Positions 16,662-24,076 of a stretch of DNA of 53,258 bases are shown in pieces (position 1 is the stretch's first letter; every line of letters begins with the position of its first letter). Source of the stretch: Solobacterium sp. Its GTDB lineage: Bacteria; Bacillota_I; Bacilli_A; Erysipelotrichales; Erysipelotrichaceae. The DNA is taken from assembly GCA_017433125.1 (NCBI GenBank), contig JAFRHT010000098.1, forward strand, positions 1 to 53,258. The letters run 5' to 3'. Under the pieces are notes generated by a model that was not told where the DNA came from, did no database searches, and saw only the letters and a program-made list of their open reading frames with translations. Both the position numbers and the translations under genes were made by a program.

Positions 16662-17581
16662 TGCGTAAAATCATTATTGATTGTGATCCCGGCCATGATG
16701 ACATCATGGCCGTCTTCACCGCTCTGGCCCATGCGGACGAGCTTGAAATACTGGGTATAACGACTGTTTCCGGAAACCAGACTCTGGCCAAGGTAACTGC
16801 CAACATCCTGAAGGTACAGGATTATTTCGGCCTGCACATTCCGGTCTATATGGGTTATGACCGCCCGATCATTAAACCGCAGGAAGTTCAGCCGGCTGCT
16901 CATGGCGAAAGCGGCATGGATGGTCCGGTTCTTCCTGATCCGGTATCAGAACCGCAGCCGGAACATGCCCTGGACTACCTCAGAAGGACACTGGAAGCGG
17001 AAGACAGGGTCACGCTTGTGGCCCTGGCCCCATTGACCAATATCGCGCTGTTTCTGAAGACATATCCGCGGCTGGCCGAAAAGATCGAATGCATTGCCCT
17101 GATGGGCGGGGCGGTCAATGGCGGCAACATCCAGAAGAAGTCGGAATTCAACATCTGGCAGGATCCCGAAGCGGCCGCAATCGTCTTTGCCAGCGGTGTA
17201 CCGGTGGTCATGGCCGGACTGGAAGTCTGCAATGCCGGCAGTATCCTGCTGTCGGAGGCAGAAGAATTCAAGCATGGCGGAAAAGCATCAAAGTTCTGCT
17301 ATGACCTGATGAAGTTCTATGGACTCTATGCCGTGAACCGCGGCTGGGACAGGACACCGATTTTCGACATCACACCAGTGATCTGGCTCCTGTATCCCGA
17401 ATTGTTCAAAGCAGAGCAGATGGATGTTGATATTGAATTGAACGGGGAGTTTACCCGCGGCATGACCGTATGTACGACATCGACCGGCAAGCCGCACACC
17501 GTCCTGCTGGACACCGACCGGGAAGCATTTATCGGAGTCTTTCTGGATGCGCTGAAGAAACTTGATCAGATGTACGCATAA
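16661..17581 (+). CDS. Nucleoside hydrolase (IUNH family), atypical active site
   Basis: A 306-residue member of the inosine-uridine nucleoside hydrolase family. The N-terminal calcium motif is DCDPGHDD (Asp7, Asp9, Asp13, Asp14), with further family motifs LALAPLTNIA, MGGAV and EFNIWQDPEAA. The C-terminal calcium aspartate is Asp236. The residue before it, usually a catalytic histidine (HD) in the pyrimidine or nonspecific enzymes, is Phe235 here (IFDITPV). Group II purine-specific enzymes of trypanosomes have an aromatic residue at this site that stacks on the purine. The enzyme should release base plus ribose from imported nucleosides in the cytoplasm, perhaps with purine preference. Last gene of the operon, followed by a hairpin terminator. 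Confidence 0.9.
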   Translation: MRKIIIDCDPGHDDIMAVFTALAHADELEILGITTVSGNQTLAKVTANILKVQDYFGLHIPVYMGYDRPIIKPQEVQPAAHGESGMDGPVLPDPVSEPQPEHALDYLRRTLEAEDRVTLVALAPLTNIALFLKTYPRLAEKIECIALMGGAVNGGNIQKKSEFNIWQDPEAAAIVFASGVPVVMAGLEVCNAGSILLSEAEEFKHGGKASKFCYDLMKFYGLYAVNRGWDRTPIFDITPVIWLLYPELFKAEQMDVDIELNGEFTRGMTVCTTSTGKPHTVLLDTDREAFIGVFLDALKKLDQMYA

Positions 17582-17585
17582 ACAC

Positions 17586-17612
17586 AAGACACAGGCAGAC
17601 CCTGTGTCTTTT
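17586..17612 (+). terminator. Terminator ending the nucleoside operon
   Basis: A 10-bp perfect stem AAGACACAGG/CCTGTGTCTT (17586-17610) with a 5-base loop and a short T-run. It starts 5 bases after the hydrolase stop. The weak tail may allow some read-through into the next gene. Confidence 0.75.
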
Positions 17613-17627
17613 ACAGGAGAAATGAAT

Positions 17628-18095
17628 ATGGATATTTCCGATCAGATTGACCTTCTGCTGGAAGAAAACGCATGGGTGGTTGACGTCCTGCCGGAACAGG
17701 TGCCGGCGGAGCGGGGCAGCCGGTATGCCATGTTTGAAACATACATGGACAACCCGGAAATGACGGAAGCGTTCTGTGGAAAGCTGAACAGCATCCTGAC
17801 AAAACTGTACTGCTATCATGATCTGGCAATATATCTGCCGGCGGAAGAAATCGTCACGGAACAGCCACAGATAACGGAGATCATTCTGGCTGTCCGGGCC
17901 TGTCTGCTTGGGGAAGAGAAAAGGGATGCAGTAACAGAATTCCTTGTCAGGGGCAGGAAACCGGCCCTGCTTATGGTGTGCCGTCAGGATTTTTACATGA
18001 CGATATTCGGCGCAGATGATGAACAGCTGCGGCTGATTAGGCTTCTGGCTGCATCCGAAGGACTGTTTGTCCGGCCGGCTGCCGGGCAGGAATGA
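17628..18095 (+). CDS. Unknown small soluble protein
   Basis: A 155-residue protein that I do not recognise. It is acidic and rich in Leu and Glu, has no signal peptide or membrane helix, and has a FLVRGRKPALLMVC strand-like segment near residues 104-117 and a C-terminal helix. Pattern: alpha/beta, probably a single domain. ATG 17628 has AGGAGA 7 bases upstream; ATG 17622 is too close to it. It follows the nucleoside operon terminator and precedes the pnp promoter. The spacing to either neighbour gives no strong functional hint. A conserved MFETYMDNPEM segment (residues about 32-42) may help find relatives. Confidence 0.7.
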   Translation: MDISDQIDLLLEENAWVVDVLPEQVPAERGSRYAMFETYMDNPEMTEAFCGKLNSILTKLYCYHDLAIYLPAEEIVTEQPQITEIILAVRACLLGEEKRDAVTEFLVRGRKPALLMVCRQDFYMTIFGADDEQLRLIRLLAASEGLFVRPAAGQE

Positions 18096-18113
18096 CCGGA
18101 AGTGGGTTTTGCT

Positions 18114-18141
18114 TTGTAATCACAGGTACTTGTGGTATGAT
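18114..18141 (+). promoter_or_regulatory. Promoter for pnp
   Basis: TTGTAA (18114-18119), a 16-base spacer and an extended -10 TGG-TATGAT (18133-18141). It lies 54 bases before the pnp start. Confidence 0.65.
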
Positions 18142-18194
18142 ATAAAACGTTGAAAATTTAGAAGATAGATATTGTAGGAGTAAGTTGGAAAAAG

Positions 18195-20429
18195 ATGGAG
18201 AAGTACAAGAAAAGCTGGGATTTTCACGGCCGTACGCTCACTGTTGAAAACGGTGAAATGGCCAAACAGGCAGGCGGTTCCGTACTGGTTCGCTACGGCG
18301 ACACAGTCGTTCTGTCCGCTGCCACTGCCAGTCACGAGGCGAAGGATTCTGATTTCTTCCCTCTGACGGTTCTTTACAACGAAAAAATGTATGCGGTCGG
18401 TGAGATCCCGGGCGGGTTCCTGCGCCGGGAAGGAAGACCTTCCGAACATGCAACCCTGACCTCAAGACTGATCGACCGGCCGATCCGCCCGCTGTTTGCG
18501 GAAGGGTTCCGGAACGAAGTACAGATCGTCAGCACGGTCCTGTCGGTTGACCCGGACTGCAGCAGTGAAATGGCTGCGATGTTCGGTTCCTCGCTGGCGG
18601 TATGTGTATCTGACATCCCGTTCAACGGTCCGATTGCCGGGGTTGTCGTCGGCAAGGTTGACGGCGAGTATGTCATCAACCCGACTGTTGAGGAAACTGA
18701 CCGTTCGACGCTGAACCTGACGGTTGCCGGTACAAAGGATGCCATTAACATGGTGGAAGCCGGGGCCCAGGAAGTCAGCGAGGAAGAGATGCTGGAAGCC
18801 CTGGCCATCGGCCATGACGCCATCCGGGAACTCTGCGCCATCCAGGAAGAAGTCATCGCGGCCTGTGCAAAGCCGAAGATGGAAGTCGTACTGTACGAGA
18901 TCAACCCGGTGGTAAAGGCATATGTGGATGAACATGCCCGGAAGCGGATTGAAGAAGCAGTATCCATCAAGGGCAAGCTGGAACGCTACGCGGCCATTGA
19001 TGAGCTGACAGTGGAAATGGAAACAGCAGTCGGCGAACTGGAATGGGAAGATGAAAAGGCCAAAGCCAAGGCCATGAAGCAGGCGCGGGAATACTGTGTT
19101 GAAATCGAAGCCGGTGAAGTCAGGCGCCTGATCTCCGAAGAAAAGATCAGACCGGACGGCCGTAAGCTGAACGAACTGAGGCCGCTCGACAGCCAGATCG
19201 ACCTGCTGCCGCGGGCTCACGGTTCCGCCATGTTCACCAGAGGCGAGACACAGGTTCTCTCAGTCACAACCCTGGGTTCTCTTGATGAAGAACAGATCAT
19301 CGATGATGTCACAACCATTAAGGGCAAGCAGTTCATGCATCAGTACAACTTCCCGCCGTTTTCGGTCGGCGAAACCGGCCGCATGGGCAGCCCGGGAAGA
19401 CGGGAAATCGGCCACGGTGCGCTGGGTGAAAGAGCCCTGAAGCAGGTCCTGCCGAGCAAGGAAGAATTCCCGTATACCATCCGTACCGTAGCGGAAGTCC
19501 TGGAATCCAACGGTTCCAGTTCCCAGGCCAGCATCTGCGCCGGCACAATGTCCCTGATGGCAGCCGGCGTTCCGATCAAGGCCATGGTTGCCGGTGTGGC
19601 CATGGGCCTGATCACGGTCGGTGATACATACAGCATCCTGACCGATATCCAGGGCATGGAAGATCACTACGGTGATATGGACTTCAAGGTCGCCGGTACA
19701 AGGGAAGGCATTACGGCACTGCAGATGGATATCAAGGTCTCCGGCATCAGCCAGGAAATCCTGCGGGAAGCCCTGGCCCAGGCACATGAGGGCCGCATGC
19801 AGATCCTTGACAACATGGAAACTGCCATCAGTGAACCGCGTGACCATGTATCCGAATGGGCTCCGAAGGTTGCCATGATGAAGATCCCGGTCGACAAGAT
19901 CCGCGATGTCATCGGTACCGGCGGAAAGACTATCAACCAGATCATCGAAGACTGCGACGGCGTCAAGATCAATGTGGAAGAAGACGGTTCCATCCAGATC
20001 TATCACATGAACCAGGCAATGATCGATAAGGCCAAGGGCATTATCGAAGACCTGACCCGGACTGCCAAGATTGATGAAGTTTACGAGGCAACTGTGGCGG
20101 AAGTCAGGGAATCGTTCGCTTTTGTCACTCTGTTCCCGGGTACAGACGCCTTGCTGCATGTCAGCGAAGTGGCGTGGGAAAGAACGCCGAAAATCTCGGA
20201 TGTCCTGCATGTCGGTGACAAGGTGACTGTCAAGGTCATCAGCATTGATGAAGCCGGTAAGGTTAAGGTGTCCGCCAAGGCCTGCCAGCCGAAGCCGGAG
20301 GGTTACGTCGAAGAAAAGAAGAAGTTTGCCAAGTCCGGCGGAAATCGCAGAAACAATGCGAAGCCGGCGGAAACATCCGGCAATGTTGAAAGACGGGTAT
20401 TCAAAAAGAAGAATCCGGCAGAAGAATAA
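18195..20429 (+). CDS. pnp: Polyribonucleotide nucleotidyltransferase (PNPase)
   Basis: A 744-residue PNPase with the full domain set: RNase PH domain 1 (about 5-215), an all-helical linker, RNase PH domain 2 (about 310-545), a KH domain ([19 protein letters not shown] near 565-583) and an S1 domain (about 625-695). The tail is basic and Asn/Lys-rich. The second PH domain holds the catalytic region with [19 protein letters not shown]. The enzyme degrades RNA 3' to 5' with phosphate as a trimer and is a core of RNA turnover. AGGAG lies 14 bases before ATG 18195, farther than ideal, and GGA nearer the start may help. It has its own promoter and terminator and is not linked to rpsO. Confidence 0.97.
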   Translation: MEKYKKSWDFHGRTLTVENGEMAKQAGGSVLVRYGDTVVLSAATASHEAKDSDFFPLTVLYNEKMYAVGEIPGGFLRREGRPSEHATLTSRLIDRPIRPLFAEGFRNEVQIVSTVLSVDPDCSSEMAAMFGSSLAVCVSDIPFNGPIAGVVVGKVDGEYVINPTVEETDRSTLNLTVAGTKDAINMVEAGAQEVSEEEMLEALAIGHDAIRELCAIQEEVIAACAKPKMEVVLYEINPVVKAYVDEHARKRIEEAVSIKGKLERYAAIDELTVEMETAVGELEWEDEKAKAKAMKQAREYCVEIEAGEVRRLISEEKIRPDGRKLNELRPLDSQIDLLPRAHGSAMFTRGETQVLSVTTLGSLDEEQIIDDVTTIKGKQFMHQYNFPPFSVGETGRMGSPGRREIGHGALGERALKQVLPSKEEFPYTIRTVAEVLESNGSSSQASICAGTMSLMAAGVPIKAMVAGVAMGLITVGDTYSILTDIQGMEDHYGDMDFKVAGTREGITALQMDIKVSGISQEILREALAQAHEGRMQILDNMETAISEPRDHVSEWAPKVAMMKIPVDKIRDVIGTGGKTINQIIEDCDGVKINVEEDGSIQIYHMNQAMIDKAKGIIEDLTRTAKIDEVYEATVAEVRESFAFVTLFPGTDALLHVSEVAWERTPKISDVLHVGDKVTVKVISIDEAGKVKVSAKACQPKPEGYVEEKKKFAKSGGNRRNNAKPAETSGNVERRVFKKKNPAEE

Positions 20430-20458
20430 AACCGGTGGTTCCGGAGAGTCTTGCAATG

Positions 20459-20492
20459 AACGGCAGTGTATATTACACTGCCGTTTGTTTGT
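20459..20492 (+). terminator. Terminator after pnp
   Basis: A 12-bp perfect stem AACGGCAGTGTA/TACACTGCCGTT (20459-20485) with a 3-base loop followed by TGTTTGT. Confidence 0.85.
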
Positions 20493-20513
20493 AAAATAGA
20501 GGGTATGATTTGG

Positions 20514-20543
20514 TTGACAGACGCGGAAAAATCATGAGATACT
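20514..20543 (+). promoter_or_regulatory. Promoter for the sugar-nucleotide epimerase
   Basis: Perfect -35 TTGACA (20514-20519), an 18-base spacer and GATACT (20538-20543) with an upstream TG (20535-20536) that makes an extended -10. A short CGGATC/GATCCG inverted repeat lies in the leader near 20559-20574. Confidence 0.65.
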
Positions 20544-20594
20544 GACTCAGTTAAAAACGGATCTAAGGATCCGCTATTCTTCTGTAGATGTACA

Positions 20595-21620
20595 ATGACA
20601 CAGGATCTGAACGGAAAAACAGTACTTGTCACAGGCGCTGCCGGATTCATCGGTGCGGCTTTGAGTGCAGCTCTTCTGAAGGACGGGAGATCAGTCCGGG
20701 TCATCGGGCTCGATAATCTGAATGATTACTATGACCCGTCCCTGAAACAGAAGCGCCTGGACATGCTTTCTGATCCCGGTTTTGTTTTCATTCACGGTGA
20801 TATCACGGACTGCGTTATTCTGACCCGGCTGTTTATGGAATATCACCCTGACATTGTCATCCACCTGGCTGCCCAGGCCGGGGTTCGCTACAGCCTCATC
20901 AACCCCGAGGCATATATCAGCACCAACATTGTCGGTTTCCATGGTGTACTGGATATGTGCCGGCAGTATGGCGTACAGCATTTTGTGTTTGCGTCAAGTT
21001 CGTCCGTCTACGGGGATGCGGATCATTACCCCAGTATGGAAATTGATCCTACAGACAAACCGCGATCAATCTATGCAGCAACGAAAAAGTCAGATGAAAT
21101 GATAGCGTATGCATACGCTGACATGTTCGGCATCCCGGTAACCGGCCTGCGGTTTTTCACCGTATACGGACCATACGGACGGCCGGATATGGCATATTTC
21201 AGCTTTGCGGAAAAGATGCGAAAACATGAAGAAATCCTGCTGTTCAACCACGGCCGGTGCGAGCGGGATTTCACTTATATTGATGACATTGTGGCAGGTG
21301 TCATGCGGGTTATTGCCGGTATCCCGGCGGGACGTGTTCCTTTTGCGCTGTACAACATGGGAAAGGGCAGGCCGGATAAACTGATGGATTTTGTTTCCAT
21401 CCTGAAGGAAGAACTGATGCAGGCCGGGGCCCTGGACGCGGACTATGACCTGGCTTCCCATATCCGGGGAGTGGATATGCAGCCGGGAGATGTGGAAATC
21501 ACATTTGCCGACAACCGGAAACTGATGGATGATTTCGGCTATGTGCCGGAAACGGATCTGCGCACCGGCCTGCGCCGTTTTGCGCAGTGGTATGCGGACT
21601 ATATCGCAGATTCTGCTTGA
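20595..21620 (+). CDS. NAD-dependent epimerase, UDP-glucuronate 4-epimerase-like
   Basis: A 341-residue extended short-chain dehydrogenase. The NAD motif is VTGAAGFIG (about residues 12-20) and the catalytic pair is Tyr160-x3-Lys164 in YAATK. The stretch DNLNDYYDPSLKQKRL near 36-51 is typical of UDP-glucuronate 4-epimerases (CapI/Cap1J-like) and the related WbpP group. Such enzymes make UDP-galacturonate or similar donors for surface polysaccharides. There is no obvious Shine-Dalgarno site before ATG 20595, although the promoter is strong. It stands alone between two terminators; no capsule cluster is visible in the window. GalE-like activity on other UDP-sugars cannot be excluded. Confidence 0.87.
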   Translation: MTQDLNGKTVLVTGAAGFIGAALSAALLKDGRSVRVIGLDNLNDYYDPSLKQKRLDMLSDPGFVFIHGDITDCVILTRLFMEYHPDIVIHLAAQAGVRYSLINPEAYISTNIVGFHGVLDMCRQYGVQHFVFASSSSVYGDADHYPSMEIDPTDKPRSIYAATKKSDEMIAYAYADMFGIPVTGLRFFTVYGPYGRPDMAYFSFAEKMRKHEEILLFNHGRCERDFTYIDDIVAGVMRVIAGIPAGRVPFALYNMGKGRPDKLMDFVSILKEELMQAGALDADYDLASHIRGVDMQPGDVEITFADNRKLMDDFGYVPETDLRTGLRRFAQWYADYIADSA

Positions 21621-21637
21621 AAATAAGCACAGCGGAT

Positions 21638-21676
21638 GCAGCTGCCGCAGAGTGTTATACAGCTGCGTTTTCTTTT
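21638..21676 (+). terminator. Terminator after the epimerase
   Basis: GCAGCTG (21638-21644) pairs with CAGCTGC (21660-21666), followed by GTTTTCTTTT. The 15-base loop makes it less certain, and a competing GCGG/CCGC pairing overlaps. Confidence 0.55.
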
Positions 21677-21686
21677 GCCGTGTATG

Positions 21687-21695
21687 TGCTACAAT
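21687..21695 (+). promoter_or_regulatory. Extended -10 promoter for trmB
   Basis: TGC-TACAAT (21687-21695). No clear -35. It lies 46 bases before the trmB start and after the epimerase terminator. Confidence 0.5.
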
Positions 21696-21741
21696 AAACA
21701 GGCCGCAGTAAAAAATACTGCCGTACTGGAGGTGCACAAGC

Positions 21742-22404
21742 ATGCGAATGCGGAAAAAGAAATGGGCAGACCCGTATCTGGAAGAACACACGGACTATGC
21801 CCTGGTCAATCCGGCAGAATATGCCGGGAAATGGAAGGAACTGCTGGGATGCACCTGCCTGCATGTTGAGATCGGCATGGGCAAGGGTGACTACCTGAAC
21901 AATATGGCATCCATGTATCCTGAGGATGGCTGGATCGGCATCGAAAAAGAACATAACGTCGCGGCCGTTGCCTGCCGTAAAGCCCTGGAAGCGGAAAACG
22001 CTGACATTCACAACAAACGAATGATTGTCGGGCCGGCGGAAGAGATGCTGAACTGGTTCGCTCCGCAGGAAATCGATGTGATTCATCTGAATTTTTCTGA
22101 TCCCTGGCCGAAAAAATATACCCATAAGCGCCGGCTGTCCAGCACCCGGTTCCTGCAGATGTACCGGACACTGCTTAATACGGGCGGATCAATCCGCATG
22201 AAAACAGACAACAAGAATCTCTTTGAGGATTCGGTGCTGTATTTTCTGGAAAACGGATTCACTCTGAAGGAATTTTCCGTGGATTACCGGAGGTATGATC
22301 ATCCGGAGGACGCTGTAACGGAATATGAGAGCCGGTTCATGGAACTGGGCCAGCCGATTTATCAGCTCTGTGCGGTCCCGGAAGAAACAGATATGGTAAA
22401 ATAG
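21742..22404 (+). CDS. trmB: tRNA (guanine-N7-)-methyltransferase
   Basis: A 220-residue SAM-dependent enzyme. The SAM-binding motif is VEIGMGKGDYL (about 42-52), an acidic residue follows in WIGIEKE, and the family signature FSDPWPKKYTHKRRL lies near 118-132. TrmB forms m7G46 in the variable loop of tRNAs in the cytoplasm. The length matches Bacillus TrmB (213). GGAGGTG precedes ATG 21742 by about 9 bases. The next gene, a lipoprotein, starts 7 bases after the stop but has its own extended -10 inside the trmB 3' end. Confidence 0.95.
   Translation: MRMRKKKWADPYLEEHTDYALVNPAEYAGKWKELLGCTCLHVEIGMGKGDYLNNMASMYPEDGWIGIEKEHNVAAVACRKALEAENADIHNKRMIVGPAEEMLNWFAPQEIDVIHLNFSDPWPKKYTHKRRLSSTRFLQMYRTLLNTGGSIRMKTDNKNLFEDSVLYFLENGFTLKEFSVDYRRYDHPEDAVTEYESRFMELGQPIYQLCAVPEETDMVK
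22394..22402 (+). promoter_or_regulatory. Extended -10 overlapping the trmB stop, for the lipoprotein gene
   Basis: TGG-TAAAAT (22394-22402) lies over the last trmB codons. Transcription would begin at about 22408-22410, only 2-4 bases before ATG 22412, which would give a leaderless mRNA. Confidence 0.4.
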
Positions 22405-22411
22405 ATCTGTC

Positions 22412-23188
22412 ATGAAAAAACAATGGCTGACCATTATTCTGGCGGTTCTGCTGACCGGCTGCACAACAGCTTCCGGCGGTGATCTGAAGAGCCGGCTGGA
22501 TATGAAAACAGATGCCGTACAGGCTGAAAAAATCCTGCGGGCTAACTATAACGGGGTATACTACTCGTATTATATTGATCCGGGCATCGGGAGAATCTAT
22601 GCGGACGGTACCGGCAATATTTTCATGCTGAACGGGAGACAGTTCGTCATGAACCTGAATATTCCGTCGATTATCAACCGGCAGTACTACCGTGACCAGA
22701 TCCGTCAGTATGCCATCATCAGCGGCATGCCTGAGGTACTTGTTAAGAACGGTTCATATGCGGATGCCAACGACCACCAGCATGCCTATACAATGTCTGT
22801 CTATCAGACAGACAAGATGTACATGACCGTGTTTGAAAGCGAAACGGTCACATTCCACTCGGTCTGCCGTGAGGATGAGGCAGCGGACATCCTGGCTGAG
22901 ATGCTGCGGATTGCCCGCGGTGTAACCATCAAGACCGGGGCCGTCCTGGAAGCTTTCAGTAACCGCCAGGTGATTTCCTACAGCCGCAAGCGGCTGGAAC
23001 TGTTCCAGAATATCGCTCCGGAAAACGGCGCAATTGATGAACTGTTTACAACGACGCTGAGTTACCCGGACGGCGAAGGCGGCGTGATTTCCGAGGACAA
23101 CTACGCCACCGACAATTTCCCGGATGGTGGCGGGGACAGCGGCCCGGATGACGGTGATACCCCGGTGGAAGACATCCTGGAGGAATAG
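22412..23188 (+). CDS. Predicted lipoprotein of unknown function
   Basis: A 258-residue protein with a lipoprotein signal peptide (KK, hydrophobic core, lipobox LTGC with Cys17). The mature part has several Tyr-rich segments (NYNGVYYSYYIDP near 45-57) and ends in an acidic Gly/Asp/Pro tail (DGGGDSGPDDGDTP). I do not recognise the family. It should be anchored on the outer face of the membrane. No Shine-Dalgarno site precedes ATG 22412; it is either coupled to trmB (7-base gap) or read from a leaderless message. A second small lipoprotein at 29275 has a similar start and a loosely similar Tyr-rich layout. Confidence 0.8.
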   Translation: MKKQWLTIILAVLLTGCTTASGGDLKSRLDMKTDAVQAEKILRANYNGVYYSYYIDPGIGRIYADGTGNIFMLNGRQFVMNLNIPSIINRQYYRDQIRQYAIISGMPEVLVKNGSYADANDHQHAYTMSVYQTDKMYMTVFESETVTFHSVCREDEAADILAEMLRIARGVTIKTGAVLEAFSNRQVISYSRKRLELFQNIAPENGAIDELFTTTLSYPDGEGGVISEDNYATDNFPDGGGDSGPDDGDTPVEDILEE

Positions 23189-23195
23189 CTCTGTC

Positions 23196-23224
23196 TTAAC
23201 AAGCAAAGAAAAATAGAATAAAAT
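23196..23224 (+). promoter_or_regulatory. Promoter before the disordered protein-murC operon
   Basis: TTAACA (23196-23201), a 17-base spacer and TAAAAT (23219-23224). It sits in a 68-base AT-rich gap. Confidence 0.7.
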
Positions 23225-23256
23225 GAATTAGATACAGTAAGAAAGGAATTGTCAGT

Positions 23257-24048
23257 ATGTTCAAGAAGCTCAGTAATCTGCTGTTCGAAGAAGACGACGA
23301 AGAATTTGTCGAAGAAATCGAAGAAGAGGAAGAGCCTGTTCAGGCCCCGGTGAAGAAGCCGGCCCCGCAGGCTGCCGCTCCGGTACAGGAGAAGCCGATG
23401 CAGCGGATCGATGTGACCCAGCCGATCCCGACCGTCGAAACCAGAAAAGAGGAACCGGCTTTCCCGCCGGTACAGAATGAGTCGGTGTTTAAGCAGCCGG
23501 CTGTTCAGCACGCCAGCCCGCGGCCAATCGAACCGGCGCCGGAAAAACCGAAACCGTCTCTGGGCCTGACAGTTGATGATATTGCCGAAAATAAACCGGC
23601 TCAGCCGGCCCGTCCGGCTGCTCAGAAGCCGCAGCGCAAGACAAATGTCTATGAGTTCCAGCCGGTAATCAGCCCGATGTTCGGGGTGGACGAGAAGGAC
23701 CTCAACGCCATGCAGAACAGCGGCAAGGCAACCCGTCCGGGCAGCGAGAAAAAGACCGGCCGGTCGCAGATTATATCACCGATGTACGGGGTCAATGAAG
23801 ATGCGCGTCCGAGCACTGTCCAGACAACTGTGGAGAGATCCAACCGCATGGAGGAAATGGCTCATTCCCGGGAACGGACAGCAGCCGAAGACAGAATCCC
23901 GGAATTCTCGCTGGATGACATTCTCAGCACCCGTGACCGGGAATATGCGGCAGAAACAGCGAATACTGCCCGCATGCCGAGTCTTTTCGATACCGATGAG
24001 ATTATCGATGAGACAGTGGTGATTGATAAGAATCATTTCGATGAGTGA
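23257..24048 (+). CDS. Disordered acidic/proline-rich protein with repeated SPM(F/Y)GV motif
   Basis: A 263-residue protein with no signal peptide or membrane helix. The first 30 residues hold MFKKLSNLLF followed by a run of Asp/Glu. Residues 30-130 are Pro/Ala/Lys/Gln-rich and probably unstructured. Two copies of a short motif follow: ISPMFGVDE (138-146) and ISPMYGVNE (173-181), 35 residues apart. The C-terminal part is acidic with a FSLDDILSTRDREYAAE segment. I do not recognise the family. A basic amphipathic N-terminal helix plus two linear motifs suggests a scaffold or adaptor. AAAGGA precedes ATG 23257. It ends 28 bases before murC and likely shares its transcript. Confidence 0.75.
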   Translation: MFKKLSNLLFEEDDEEFVEEIEEEEEPVQAPVKKPAPQAAAPVQEKPMQRIDVTQPIPTVETRKEEPAFPPVQNESVFKQPAVQHASPRPIEPAPEKPKPSLGLTVDDIAENKPAQPARPAAQKPQRKTNVYEFQPVISPMFGVDEKDLNAMQNSGKATRPGSEKKTGRSQIISPMYGVNEDARPSTVQTTVERSNRMEEMAHSRERTAAEDRIPEFSLDDILSTRDREYAAETANTARMPSLFDTDEIIDETVVIDKNHFDE

Positions 24049-24076
24049 GCAGGGAATAACCCGACAGGAGGAACAT

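Noticed and set aside
19260-20456. Open frame of 398 codons on the minus strand over pnp
   Set aside because: The pnp frame shows full domain conservation; the opposite frame is a by-product of codon bias in a GC-rich gene.
20559-20574. CGGATC/GATCCG hairpin in the epimerase leader
   Set aside because: Considered as a terminator or riboswitch, but the stem is only 6 bp and no T-run or known aptamer motif follows.
23257-24048. Considered an FtsZ- or division-anchoring protein
   Set aside because: Disorder and position near murC are suggestive, but no recognisable division motif is present, so no function was assigned.
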